NCBI RefSeq assembly: GCF_047495875.1
Contig: NC_092462.1
Location: 38,283,523-38,347,522, forward strand
Direction of reading: 5' to 3'
DNA from: Pithys albifrons albifrons
Lineage: Eukaryota; Chordata; Aves; Passeriformes; Thamnophilidae
DNA length: 64,000 bases
Under the pieces are notes generated by a model. It was not told the DNA's origin. It did no database searches and worked only from the letters and a program-made list of their open reading frames with translations. Below are positions 51,594 through 63,500 of this stretch, piece after piece (positions within the stretch are counted from its first letter, which is position 1; every line of letters begins with the position of its first letter). The position numbers and the translations under genes are program-made.

Positions 51594-54500
51594 CTAGAGA
51601 AGAGAAAATAAATAAAAAAAAGTTTAAAAATGAAATTGTGATCATTAAAAATATTGTTCCCTCTTCAAGAACCCTACAGTCTTCATCAATTGGGCTCATA
51701 ATTTTATTCACATATTCATAAGTATATATACAAAACAATTCAAAAGGATATCCCAGTGAAATAAGATTTAATACAGCAACTTTCTAAATCATAGTTTCAG
51801 CACTCTGCTAAATGAGAATTTACAAATCACTTAACACTGTTACATAATCCAAAAGTCACTAAGGGCTTTATGCATGTTCATTTAAAGAGATTCTTGAAGC
51901 TTTTGTAAACTAAAACCAACACCCTACAAAAGCTTAGCTTTTAAATACATAAGCAGTTCCACTGCTGAAAATTGCCTCCCCCAAGCCAGTTAGAAATGCT
52001 TTTTAGCTTTATGTGGCCCAAAAAATTCCCTTTCATTTCTGTGAGTCTAAAAGGCAAAATGTTAAGTGTGTAAGACTCTGCAAGAAAAAATTCAGATAGT
52101 AAAAAACTCAAGCATAGACAAAAGTGAAGAAAAGACAACATGGAAATAAACTCTACTGATCAGCTGAAAAAAAGAATCTCTAAGGTTTTGTTTTTGTTTT
52201 TTTTTTTTAAACCCAAGTAGAAATGTGACTCTACACTCAACCATGTTTGTACTTTGAGAAATACTTGTTTAGGTGCTCATTTTAAAGCTATCAGACAAAG
52301 CAGCATTATCCAAAAATATAAAGACTCATCCACAGAATCAAAGCGCATTTTAGCTTACCAGGGCTAAGGCCAAGTTCTCTCATCAAATCGGGATTACAAG
52401 CACAGAATCTGTGCGAGAACTTTGTTATGAGAGTTTCAAGGTACTCCCCACGCTCCTCAGGAGCATGAATGTGTCTGAAGAACTCTCTCAGTGCATTTGG
52501 CAAGAACTGATTTCTGAAGTTGTGCAGCGTCACAAGGTCATCCAAAACATCTCGCCTGGGAGGATGAAACCCCACATTATTAGAGAAGTTTATTTTAACT
52601 GCTTAAATATTAAAATGTACATTTTAATAATAAAACTGAAAGCTTTAGAGTAGTATGATCTTTACAAACGTAATACAAACATGTTCTTCACTTCTATAGT
52701 AGTGAAATACTATAAAAATATACATTAATCAGAATTCAAAGTTTCTTTATATATATATTTATTCAGTCTACATAGAGACTTTGCTTCCTCTGAATTGTGA
52801 CAAAGCCACTAAAAAAAAGACAGTAAAGGGAAAAAAATCATGTATCACACATTTTGATGCCTAAGTAGAAGGTGCTACAGGAGTGTCTTGTTAAAACCAG
52901 GCTTCAGCTACACAAAATTTGCTCACATTAAGTCCATCAAGGTGTGATGCTCTCAAGTGTTTTCCACTGAACACAGAAACATCTAAAGGATTCAGACCAG
53001 CCTATGGATGGGCAAAAAACATCTGAAGAAAATTTGGAAGCAAATTTGAAGGGAACCAAAGAATATTCTACTATGTTTAACCTAATTTTTACCTTTCAGT
53101 ACTAAGATGAGAGTTTCAACATTAGAAAACTAGTTTTTAGTTTTAGTACCTGATTACACTCTGTGTATGAAGGGAAGATGAACAGTGGTAGCGGTTGTTA
53201 ACACTACCTTGCAATCTCATCCGTTAAATGGTTTGGTATTTTTTCCTATTGACTAAAAAAATTGATAATCTGAAGTTTTACAGCACAGGACTGTAAGTGG
53301 CGGTAACACTACAGAATGATTCCTTTTATTCCTTTAATAGAACAGGCTGAAGAGGATGAGAAGCAGGAAAAGATTCCCGCTAGAACTGCTGCTGTCCTTC
53401 TGCTCTTCCTATTTAGGTGCCATTACTATTCTCCTTCTCTTTCAACTTCTCTTGAAGGTGCTGGTGCTCCTCTTTCCTCATACTGCCCTACCCCAAGAAA
53501 ACAGTGTAGAGTAGAAGAGCACGCAGCACAGAGACTATTTCCTCCCTACCTGCAGCTTATGATGCCTCCAAGAGGATGCCCCATTGCATCTTATGAGGTA
53601 AGTGGGATTTCCAATTGACAAATATCAGATAACCAAATAATGGTTAGATGATTCAACATTAGTTAAAAAACTCTACCATCCCTTGGTACAGTGATTACTA
53701 CTTTTTCTGACTAATACCCATACTAGACAGGGGAAAAAACCCTCAAGTCAAAAAAAGCAGCAAAGTATCTATAAAATCTGAATGTTAAACAGCACAAAGA
53801 CTATCCTGTGCAGTTTAAATGCTCACCATAACTTCAAAAGAATTTATGCCCAGAACTGCAAAAATGCAGGAAAGTCCCAGGATTTGAGATTTATTGGTTA
53901 TAGGTGGTATTTTCGCGGTTCTTATAAATTGTTATAATCACATAAATATTTGAACTGAAAAACCATTCAGATTTAGCACATCATTATTTAGTTGTATTTT
54001 CTTGCCTTTTCACATCTATATAATTGCATCACTATAAAGCAAAATACTGTTGAATGGTGTACATTGAAAATTCATAGAAAATGTTGTAAGAGAAATTCAA
54101 ATTACCTTTCATCAAGGTAGATTCTCAGCTTCTTCCAATTTAGTGTTCTTGTGCAAAAGATAAACTTAGCTATTTCTTTTGGTGAATCATCTAGTATGCC
54201 TTTGGACATAAAGTAGTTGACTCCCTGAGATAAAATACATGTACACATAAATTTGTTTAATGTTCATAATGTACCTGGGCACAAGTATTATACTTCACAA
54301 TGTAGGAACATCATCCTACTAATCAGTTGGTTTGTTTTTCAGAATGAATCCTCCTCTTCTAAAACACATTTCAACATGCACAATACACTCTAAAATTATA
54401 ATGCAAATGCAAAGGAACAATTTATTGTTATGGTTGAGATTTCGCACACAGTCATAGTAGGAAAATTTTAAATTATGAGCCCCATAATGAGTATGATGGT

Positions 54501-57500
54501 TCTTTACAGTGCAGATGAATATTCTGGTTTTCATTGTTTGCAACAGAATTTAAAATGCTGCGCGGACCGTAACTGTTAATTTTATAGCTTCTGTAAGTAA
54601 GAAGATCTTAGCCATGTGTTTAGTCTCTAATATCTTCCATTAAAACAGTAATGTTCTCACACGTATACGATGTATCACATTCAAATAGATGCATTAAATG
54701 CATTTATTTAAATGGGCAATAATGCAAATAAACACAGGCACGTGGATTTCGAAGCATAGGTAAATATCAACATATGTAAATATGCATTGACATAAGTAAG
54801 AACACTATGCCTAACAAAAATAGTTTAAAATACAACATTGTGTATATTTTATATTCATATTATGATTTCCAGAATTTTACACTTTCATAAGCACACATTT
54901 CTTATGGAATAAATGCGCCAAATTTAATTTTAAAATATTTCTGGAATCTTTCTGGTCAGTGAAATATCCCAAAGCACAAAACTATTTTCTTATGATCTCA
55001 GAAATCAAACCCCAACCAATGCATTTAAGAAATGTTCATGTTTTCCAATGACAAAAATCTAAACTCGAGAATAACTAACCAACTTATTCCAATTCAATTT
55101 GGTAGGGGCTGGAAGTGGTTCTGAGCATTTGTTACAAAGAAGTGTTACAATATTTCAGTACAATATATCTTGACTATAGCATAATATTTAAATGTAAAAG
55201 GAGTAAGACAGAGCATTTCTGCATAGAGTAATGTACCTTCAAAATACTTCTGAAATATTTTTTCATAAATCTCCTCCTATCAGGCTTCAAAATATTTTGC
55301 AAGTTTGTCCTTTTAGTTTACATTACATTTATAAAGATGTAGGGGCAACCTGTCATTTGGTGTATAAAATAAACTTCCTAATGATCTTCAATTTTGTGTG
55401 AAAAAGAAATAAAGGACTGAGTGCAGGTTTGGAGCATTTTATGTAGTGAATTAGTAGAGGAAAGCCTCAGTTACATCAATCAAAAAAAAAGTTATCAGAA
55501 AATATTCTTAAGAACAGAAGTGAAAAGCCAAGAAACACTTGTAATATTAACTAGCTGGTTTTACCAGTTCATAATTTTTGCTTATATATTTATAGGAAAC
55601 AGCATTTAATCAGCATACATTTATTTTGTTAAAATAATAGTTTCTAAAAATATATAAAAATAAACCTAGCAAGGTTAGGCCCCAGTTTGAAGAAGAATTT
55701 GTGTTTAGGACCACAAGGAAACATGTATAGCAATGCAAGTTCAAGTTGCAGTCCAAATTAGATGATATTTAAGTTTGTTCATAATATGGATGGACATCAT
55801 CATCATCATGGCTAAGCTTTGTGAACAAAGATTTGGGAAGGGCTCTGCCCACATGGGTGTGTCCTTTGAGCTTGCAGATCTAGTGGATTTTTTAGGTGAG
55901 GCACAGCGTGCACAGAACTGACCCCACCCTTTACTCCTAAGGCTCATCTGCCACAGCCGAGCGAGCTTGGACCGTAACAGTGAAGTCCTCAGGACTAGAA
56001 CCTACAGCCTTCGGTATTGCCAGGAGGTCTCCTATCCAAGTACTAACCAGGCCTGACCCTGCTGAGCTTCCAAGATCTGACGGGATTGGATGCCAGGGTG
56101 GCATTTAACTGCCCAATGGATGGACAACATAATGTTAAATACTGTCTTGAATTACAGCTAAATAAGAAACGAAAAGAGGGAGATTAAAATAATAACAAAT
56201 GTGTTTAATACCTCAAGGACTTTGGCAATTTATGTAAGATGAGCAGCAGAACATCTCCTTTACATATATCCTGACTTAATGAGATTTATGCATTTGCTTA
56301 AGGCAGTACAAATTGAAGTCTGGCGAGGAAGTCTGAGTAGCATTCCTGCTACAATGAACAAACACTTCTGCAACACATCCAGAAAATACCTGGCATATCA
56401 TAGATAAGGAAGGATGAAAATAATGCCTTCTTTAAGATAGACAATGGGTTGTTTCCTCTGTGACTGTAAATGCTGTAATTTCTTTTGCATGCACTATATT
56501 GCAACTCAATCTAGGATCTTCACCTGACAGGCTACCAAGTCTTTGCAAAGCAGTTTTATTCCATGTCTCTAATTCCTTCTCTTTTTCCCCACCACATATA
56601 ATGCTTGATAGTATCTTTCTCTGTGAATGCAGTCTCAATCATTTTCCTCAACTCCTTCACAAATAAACATGGCATAAATAAAAGGTACTTCACCACATGC
56701 TATCATTTTTAGTTGCTTTTTATTTCATTTTAAGCTATCAAAAATACTTTGCAACAGTAGAAACCTGATATCCCTTTTAAGTTCCTAACTTTTGTCTCAC
56801 AGCAAGTGAAATTCATTTACAAGGTTTACAGCACATCATGGAATCTGCTTTTTGTAGCACTGTAAATACTGCCTTGAAACTGTTTCAGAACCCATGCTTG
56901 AAATATTGATTTTGGTAGCTAAGATGGTCACTTGTGGCATATATACTAGCTGAAATAAGTAGTTCTATACACTATTAAAACCTATGCTAAGATTATTTAT
57001 CAGTCAGTGGGTGATTCTCTTAGGAAACATTTGACCGCAGTGAGGTAAGCAGATCTGTGCCACTAAGTGCCAGGTCTGAAGAGGCATTTAGGAGACACTG
57101 CGGGCTGAGCACATGCCGTATATTCTTTTAATTCTGATTCAGAGCATTGTAATGCTCTTAGCATTACAGAGTTGGGAAAGATGCCTTAAAGATACCTTGC
57201 CTCTGTGGCAAGAGTATTATCACTGGACTTCAGACAGCTCTGAATAAAGTATTAATGTCTGAAAGTGTTGATTTAAATTCCACGCGCAAACAACAGTCAT
57301 AATTATAGACTGATAGTAACAACAAAAACCCTTTGTTGTATTTCAAGATGTTATTTTTTACAGTTGCTCCGTTTTTTCCAGGCACATAATGCTTATTTTA
57401 ACCAACTTATTCTATTGCAGCACTGACACTCCTTGCTTGCTTTCTGCCTGTTTCCAAGAACCTTTGCATTTGTTTATATCCATACAGGATATCTAAAATG

Positions 57501-60500
57501 GAAAACTTTTTCAGGATTGGTTTCATTTCTGCATTGATTTTGTCCCCTGCCAAGAATACTTTCATAGTACTTTCAGAACACTTTAGTACAGCAGTCAACA
57601 TTAAAACGTTTTTAGTTGCTTTTGATACCTCTGCTTACATATGCATACAAAACAAACCACACATATACTAAGTTGATGGCCCAGAAATTTTGGAATCAAT
57701 GTTTTTCTACACATGTAAATCCAATTTTTCATATTCAAATGTTACTATTTGCAAAGTCAGAGTTGGGAAACAACAAAGCTTTTTACCTAATGCCTATTTA
57801 AAGGTAGTGCAGGAAAATATATGACAAATACATTTGTTAATAAAGACAAATTTCACTTAATATTTCAAATTTCACATAAACAGTTTTACACATGCTGTAT
57901 TTGTTTACCTTAATTAGTTTTAAAAGGTGACTAAGGAAAACACTAGTAGCATTTTTAGGTGATTTATAGTTCTGCAAGTTATATGCTATTATGTTTTGGT
58001 AGAATTACAGTAGCAACATAAAGTGCTTATTTCTTTCTAGTTTGTACTGTATTAAAAAAGGTGACTTTGATCACCAATCAAATTAAAACATTTTTAAATA
58101 AAAGCTGAGAAAACACAGTAATTTAAGTTTAAATACTAGCTCATTTTGAAAAATTCCTTGGGTGCAGTGACTGTCATTTTATTCCTTATATAGAGCATCT
58201 AGCATAGGAGGGTCTCAATTCCTAATTGGGGATTCTAGGTAACATTATTAGTAAATAATAACTAGACATGTATGGTATTACTGTTCCCATTTTTCTACGG
58301 AAATGCAGTATCTTAATATATTATTTCATAGTGCATCTTCTGGAAAAAAAATGCACAGTACTGGGGAGATATTTTCTAATAGAAATTTTTACTGTTACTA
58401 AGTTAAGAATGAAGTAATTTGGTGACAAACATGGACATAATATATAACATACATTTCAAACAGTGTCTCTCTCTATGTTTTCACAATACAGTCTCAGTGA
58501 TACAAACTTATGATGGCAGAAATTTCAAGTAGAACACAGAAATATTTTCCATGTTTCACAGGATCCATAATTAATAATTTACAAGATTAAACCTCTCTGA
58601 CTTTAATGTAATGTTTTCAAAAGGTTTCAGATGTATGTTCCTTCCCAACTTTTTTGATAAATCACACAAAAAAACTTCTCTCTACAACATACACATACTT
58701 CTAATATTCTTCAGACAGATAAATCAATGCATCTAAAAATTGTCTGGCTTAGTAAATCATTATGAAATAGAATGTATTTCAAAAAAATTTGCTTAGAAAT
58801 ATACAGTATAGTAAACATTCCATCATCTACACTCTATTCATAACAAAAAGTTATAGATAGGGAAGGTAGCTTTATACAAGTGGCAAACCTTAAAAATCAG
58901 GAAAAGGTCAGAAAAAACTGACATCCCTGACAAAAACTAAGGGCAGTTGGAAGTGGAGGAGACAATCAGCTGCTTAGCGTAAGCACTGTCTTACTATACT
59001 TTACATAAAGGAAATCCCAACCTCAGTAAAGACTGACAGTTTTGGTACTGAACAGATTCCAAAAGATCCATAAAAATAAAGGCTATTAAATAAATCAGAA
59101 TCATTATCACTAAGGATGAAGCAAAAAATAGATCTTTCCCGAACAAAAGATTCTCTTTTGTACCTTCACTTTCAATTTAACTACATAGCATAGCTCCTTG
59201 TATTAAACTTGACAACATATTTTTTGTAGGGAGTTAGAAACTGGAAACAAAACAGGAGTAAATAACTTCTGGTTGCTTAGAAATTCTGAGTCATAGGCAC
59301 ATGAAATGACATGAGCAGTGCATGAGAAACAGTTCACATACACCATACACTCTTTAAAATACAAATACAGTAGAGGCCACGTATGCAGGTTCAATGTTAA
59401 TATTGTTATTCAAGTGTTAATACTAACACTAAATCACCCTCTCTCTCAAAAAAACCCCCAAACCTCAGGTTTCCAAAATCCTGTCTCCAATGGTGGCACC
59501 ATATGAAAAAACCCAACAAAACCAACCAACCAACCAAAAAAACCCCAAACCCAAACATGCACTGGAGGGGTTTTTTTTCAGATTATGTGCAATGTGATTA
59601 GGCACATCCTTTCAGCAGAATGTGAGCACCTGCTACAAATTATGCAAGCTCATGCACACAATCAACACATTAAATTACAGCAGATATCACAACACCATGC
59701 ACACAACAATGGCTAACCAGAGAATCCTACCACAAAGTGTGTAGATGCTCTTCCCTACCCCGTGAGCCACCGCTAGCTCTGGAGCTGTTGCTGTGGAGCC
59801 TGGTTACCCATTTTCATGACATGGGTGGTGTCCTTTGGAGAATCTTGCTCCTGTGGCTGTAAGTATTCCTATTTTTATAGTAATTTGATCAGGTCTGTTA
59901 TCAAATGAAAGCAGAGTTTGGCAGGAAATTCGGAGACACAATTTGTAATAGTGGAATGTCATATCATATAGTCCAGTCACAGTGTCCTTATAATAATAAT
60001 TCTGCCAATATCACAGTTGTAAACAATAAAAGTCGTAGTATTTGTGAATTGTCCTGAAACTCAGGCCCTGAATGATTCCTACCAGGCTATGGTGCTCCAC
60101 AGGGAGAGAGGAACAGAGCCCTTAGGAGATACCCTGAGGTTCTTGTCTCTCATTGAAGCAGACTGTTTGTACTGCTACTACTGTACAATATAACCATAAT
60201 GAACCCAGAAGGAGGAAGAGTAGCATAATAAATACCTAATTTAAGTATACTAAGTTAGCTCTAATCTGCAGATCTTAACTTCCCTTAAAAATAATGAATC
60301 TTTTATTAAATGCCTTTTCTGAAGGCTCCAAATGCTTTAAACATACCAAGATTACTTTAAATAAGGTTGAAATATAACAGCATGTTATAAAATAACATAG
60401 TTAAGTGAAAAATTATGTTAAACTGAAATACAAAGCAAAATTTGGATGGACAAAGTTGCTACCAATTAAACTTGATATATTATTCAAAACGTTTAAGTTA

Positions 60501-63500
60501 CCTAAACATTGCATTTAATTTGAAAACCTTTACATTTATTACTAATTTGAGAAAATTTTGCTGAAAATTGATAGGAATCACTCAAGTGGCAAGGCGCTGA
60601 TGTCTCAACACTGTGTATCAGAGTTCAAGGCAGAGTTCTACCAGTGAAACTACAAAATACTCTGATTTTTGACTGGTAAAAGTAGTGGTCTCTCGATCAA
60701 GCAGAATATTAGATAAAGCAAGAGTTTAAACAAAATCATTTATTGTAATGATTTATACAACTACTTTATTTATTTCACTCCGTGGTCACATGCTCATGTT
60801 TTCTCTATCATATCAGCAATTTGCTTCTGGAAGTATATTTTCCTATCTCTTAATCCTTCTCCTCCTTTGAATTTATTCAATTTTCACTTCCTTGTGTATG
60901 TACAACTATAGGCAGGAAGTTAAATCTACTTTTCTTCAGTATTGCATTGTGTATCCTCTTTTCCTAGGAAATATTAAGCAGGAATCTGGTTTTATAGACA
61001 AAAGACTCCCACTTAGGCATTAATTGCATATACCCCAGGCAAAACCTGTCTACCCTTAAACTCTTTTCTTCTTTGAAAGGTGACAGACCAAAAGAAGTAA
61101 CTGACTTTTCTAGTAAGTTAAATGAATTAATAAATGCAAACCTTTCAATTTGACGTAGGGTATTTTTTGAAGATAAATTTATATTTTTCTATACTATAAA
61201 GAAAGATTATGCACAACAGACATCCACAGAAATCGAATCAAACTGAACTTCAGGATAGTTCAGCAGTGTATCTTTTTCATCATATTTCAAGATCTGCTTC
61301 TCGATAGTGGAAATTAGGTGAAAATCCCTTACAAGAAAACACAATTTTCAGACAAGTAGTCAGACTTCATACCTCATCGTACTTTGACTGAAGTGGAACA
61401 AAAGTCATACCCTGCAGAAGCATTTTAGCTTTTTGATTTATGTAAGCATATTATCCTTTTAAAATTCATCACTGTCTCTCCAGTAAGGATTAGCTGCTTC
61501 ATTCCTAAGGTCAATACGTAGTTACCAATTTCTGGCATCCGTAAGTCAGACTGGTGTACAGAGCACTCAAGAGGCAAGTCATGTAAATGATGTGCACAGG
61601 TATGATATTCAAAAAAAGACCAGAACAGGGCTGTGGCTTACCATCCCTACAGTACAGCAAACAGCTATTAAAACTTGGTTTTTACATGGCTATAACTATA
61701 AAACAACAATCACAATGATTTTAACTCTTTACTACTGTCAGCAACAGTTCACTTACCTCATCAGGGTTGGCATTAAAGGTGAGACTTCCCTCATCTAGCT
61801 GCATATATAATTTTCTAAAGGAAAATCCTAGAGGCGGATTCTTATTGTATATAGAACAGTGACCCCAAGTGGATTTGCACAACCTATGAAAATAGAATTA
61901 GTCTATTATAAAAATTCTTTTCTGAATTTCATGTATTTTATGGAAGCAAAATGTAATCAGCCCTGCAAAGCTAAGTACCAAACCATAGCAAGGTTGCTTG
62001 TAACACTTAGTTATCAAGCCTTTTGCATATGTGTTGCTAAAATCTTCAATGATATGATCTTTGTTTTCTTCTTACAGATGTTTTGGAGTATTTGAGTGCA
62101 AACTTGAAAGATATTCCAGTAGGTGGCATCAAAACAAAATCCACACAGCAGAGAACTATAGCCCTTTTAGGACTGTGACAAGTTGTTCCCCTGCAGTACT
62201 ATCACAAAGATTGTTTCTTTTCTTGTGCCCCAGTTATGAAGTAAATGGGACAACACATTTGCAAAAAATTATGACATTAACTCACCACTTTCCCTACCTT
62301 TTCCACCCAACTCTTCTTTTTCATGTCTTGGCCAGTCCTAATTACTAGATCCGGCCCCATCCCTCCGTCAGTTTCTTACCCTTCTACCCCACTCTGACTC
62401 CGTGTCTGTTTCATTGGGTTTTGTCCCTCATCTCAGTCTCTTCGATGACATCATCTATAATTCCCTTGAACTTTCACTTTCTATGCACTCTAGATTCCTT
62501 ATTAAACTGGTAGTTCTGCTTCAACATACCTGCTTTGTAACTAATTGGGCAAAATGTTTACGACCCAGTAGGTAGCCACTGAGGACATGACAAAGACTTT
62601 GTTTCCAGTTCAGGAACCTGGGTCTTATTTGGACTGAGTTTGGAACTGCAGCCACAGGACCTGCCAAAGCTTAAACGCATCCAATACACATGGAATGTTG
62701 AAGAATTTTAGATGTCTATAGTATGCAAATTGAGTTTTTTTATTAATCTCTCAAATCAGGACACATTACCAAAGTACATACTTTGAATGTTAGTGTTATT
62801 TGGGAAGATTTCACTAAAAATATTGAGCTACTTCCCAGAAAGAACTTTGAGGAAAATACGCTGGGGCTTTTTCTGCATACAATTCAGAAGCTCTGGTATC
62901 TTCAAGCTTTGGTATAGGGAATTTATTAGTATTTATAGGGTGGGTTTGATACAAAGAAGTGAGCACAATACAAAGCATACTGATTAACTTAGAAGCTTAC
63001 TGGTATCCTTCACTAGAATTCCTATTTCCTGTTAATATAACAATCCCCAAGAGCAGAACAATCGTGACTAAGACATTGCATTCCATCATAGTATTGCTAG
63101 GTTCAGAAAACATGATAGGAAAGGAAGCTGCTTATTTCAAATGCAGAGGAGCAAGGAAATACATGAGGGAAGGAAGAGAAGTAGAGCATAATGAAAGCAA
63201 AAGAAAAAACCTGAACAACAATCCAACTACTACAGTAATAGAGCGGTAAGAAAATGTTGTGAAAGAAGTTACAAGTTCTGCTGACCAGGTACTCTGAAGG
63301 AAGTATGATTTAAAGAGGTTTTCCTACTGTTATAAAATATAAAAGAAAATATTGTTAATTACATTTTGATATTACACTATTTTATCTGAAAGAATGCTCC
63401 TTTATTTATTTCCTGGACATACAAACTCTGCATATGTTATATATAAGCTTGTTTATATACAGACTGCTGAAATTTCACTTGAGAAAAATTGACCTTTTCT

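Noticed and set aside
53316..53618. A 100-codon plus-strand frame within FBXO8
   Set aside because: It is antisense in an intron, with no homology seen, no splice partners and ordinary length for chance.
56000..56113. A functional 5S rRNA gene
   Set aside because: The ends have diverged, there is no terminator, and it is embedded in a SINE with its own tail and target duplication.
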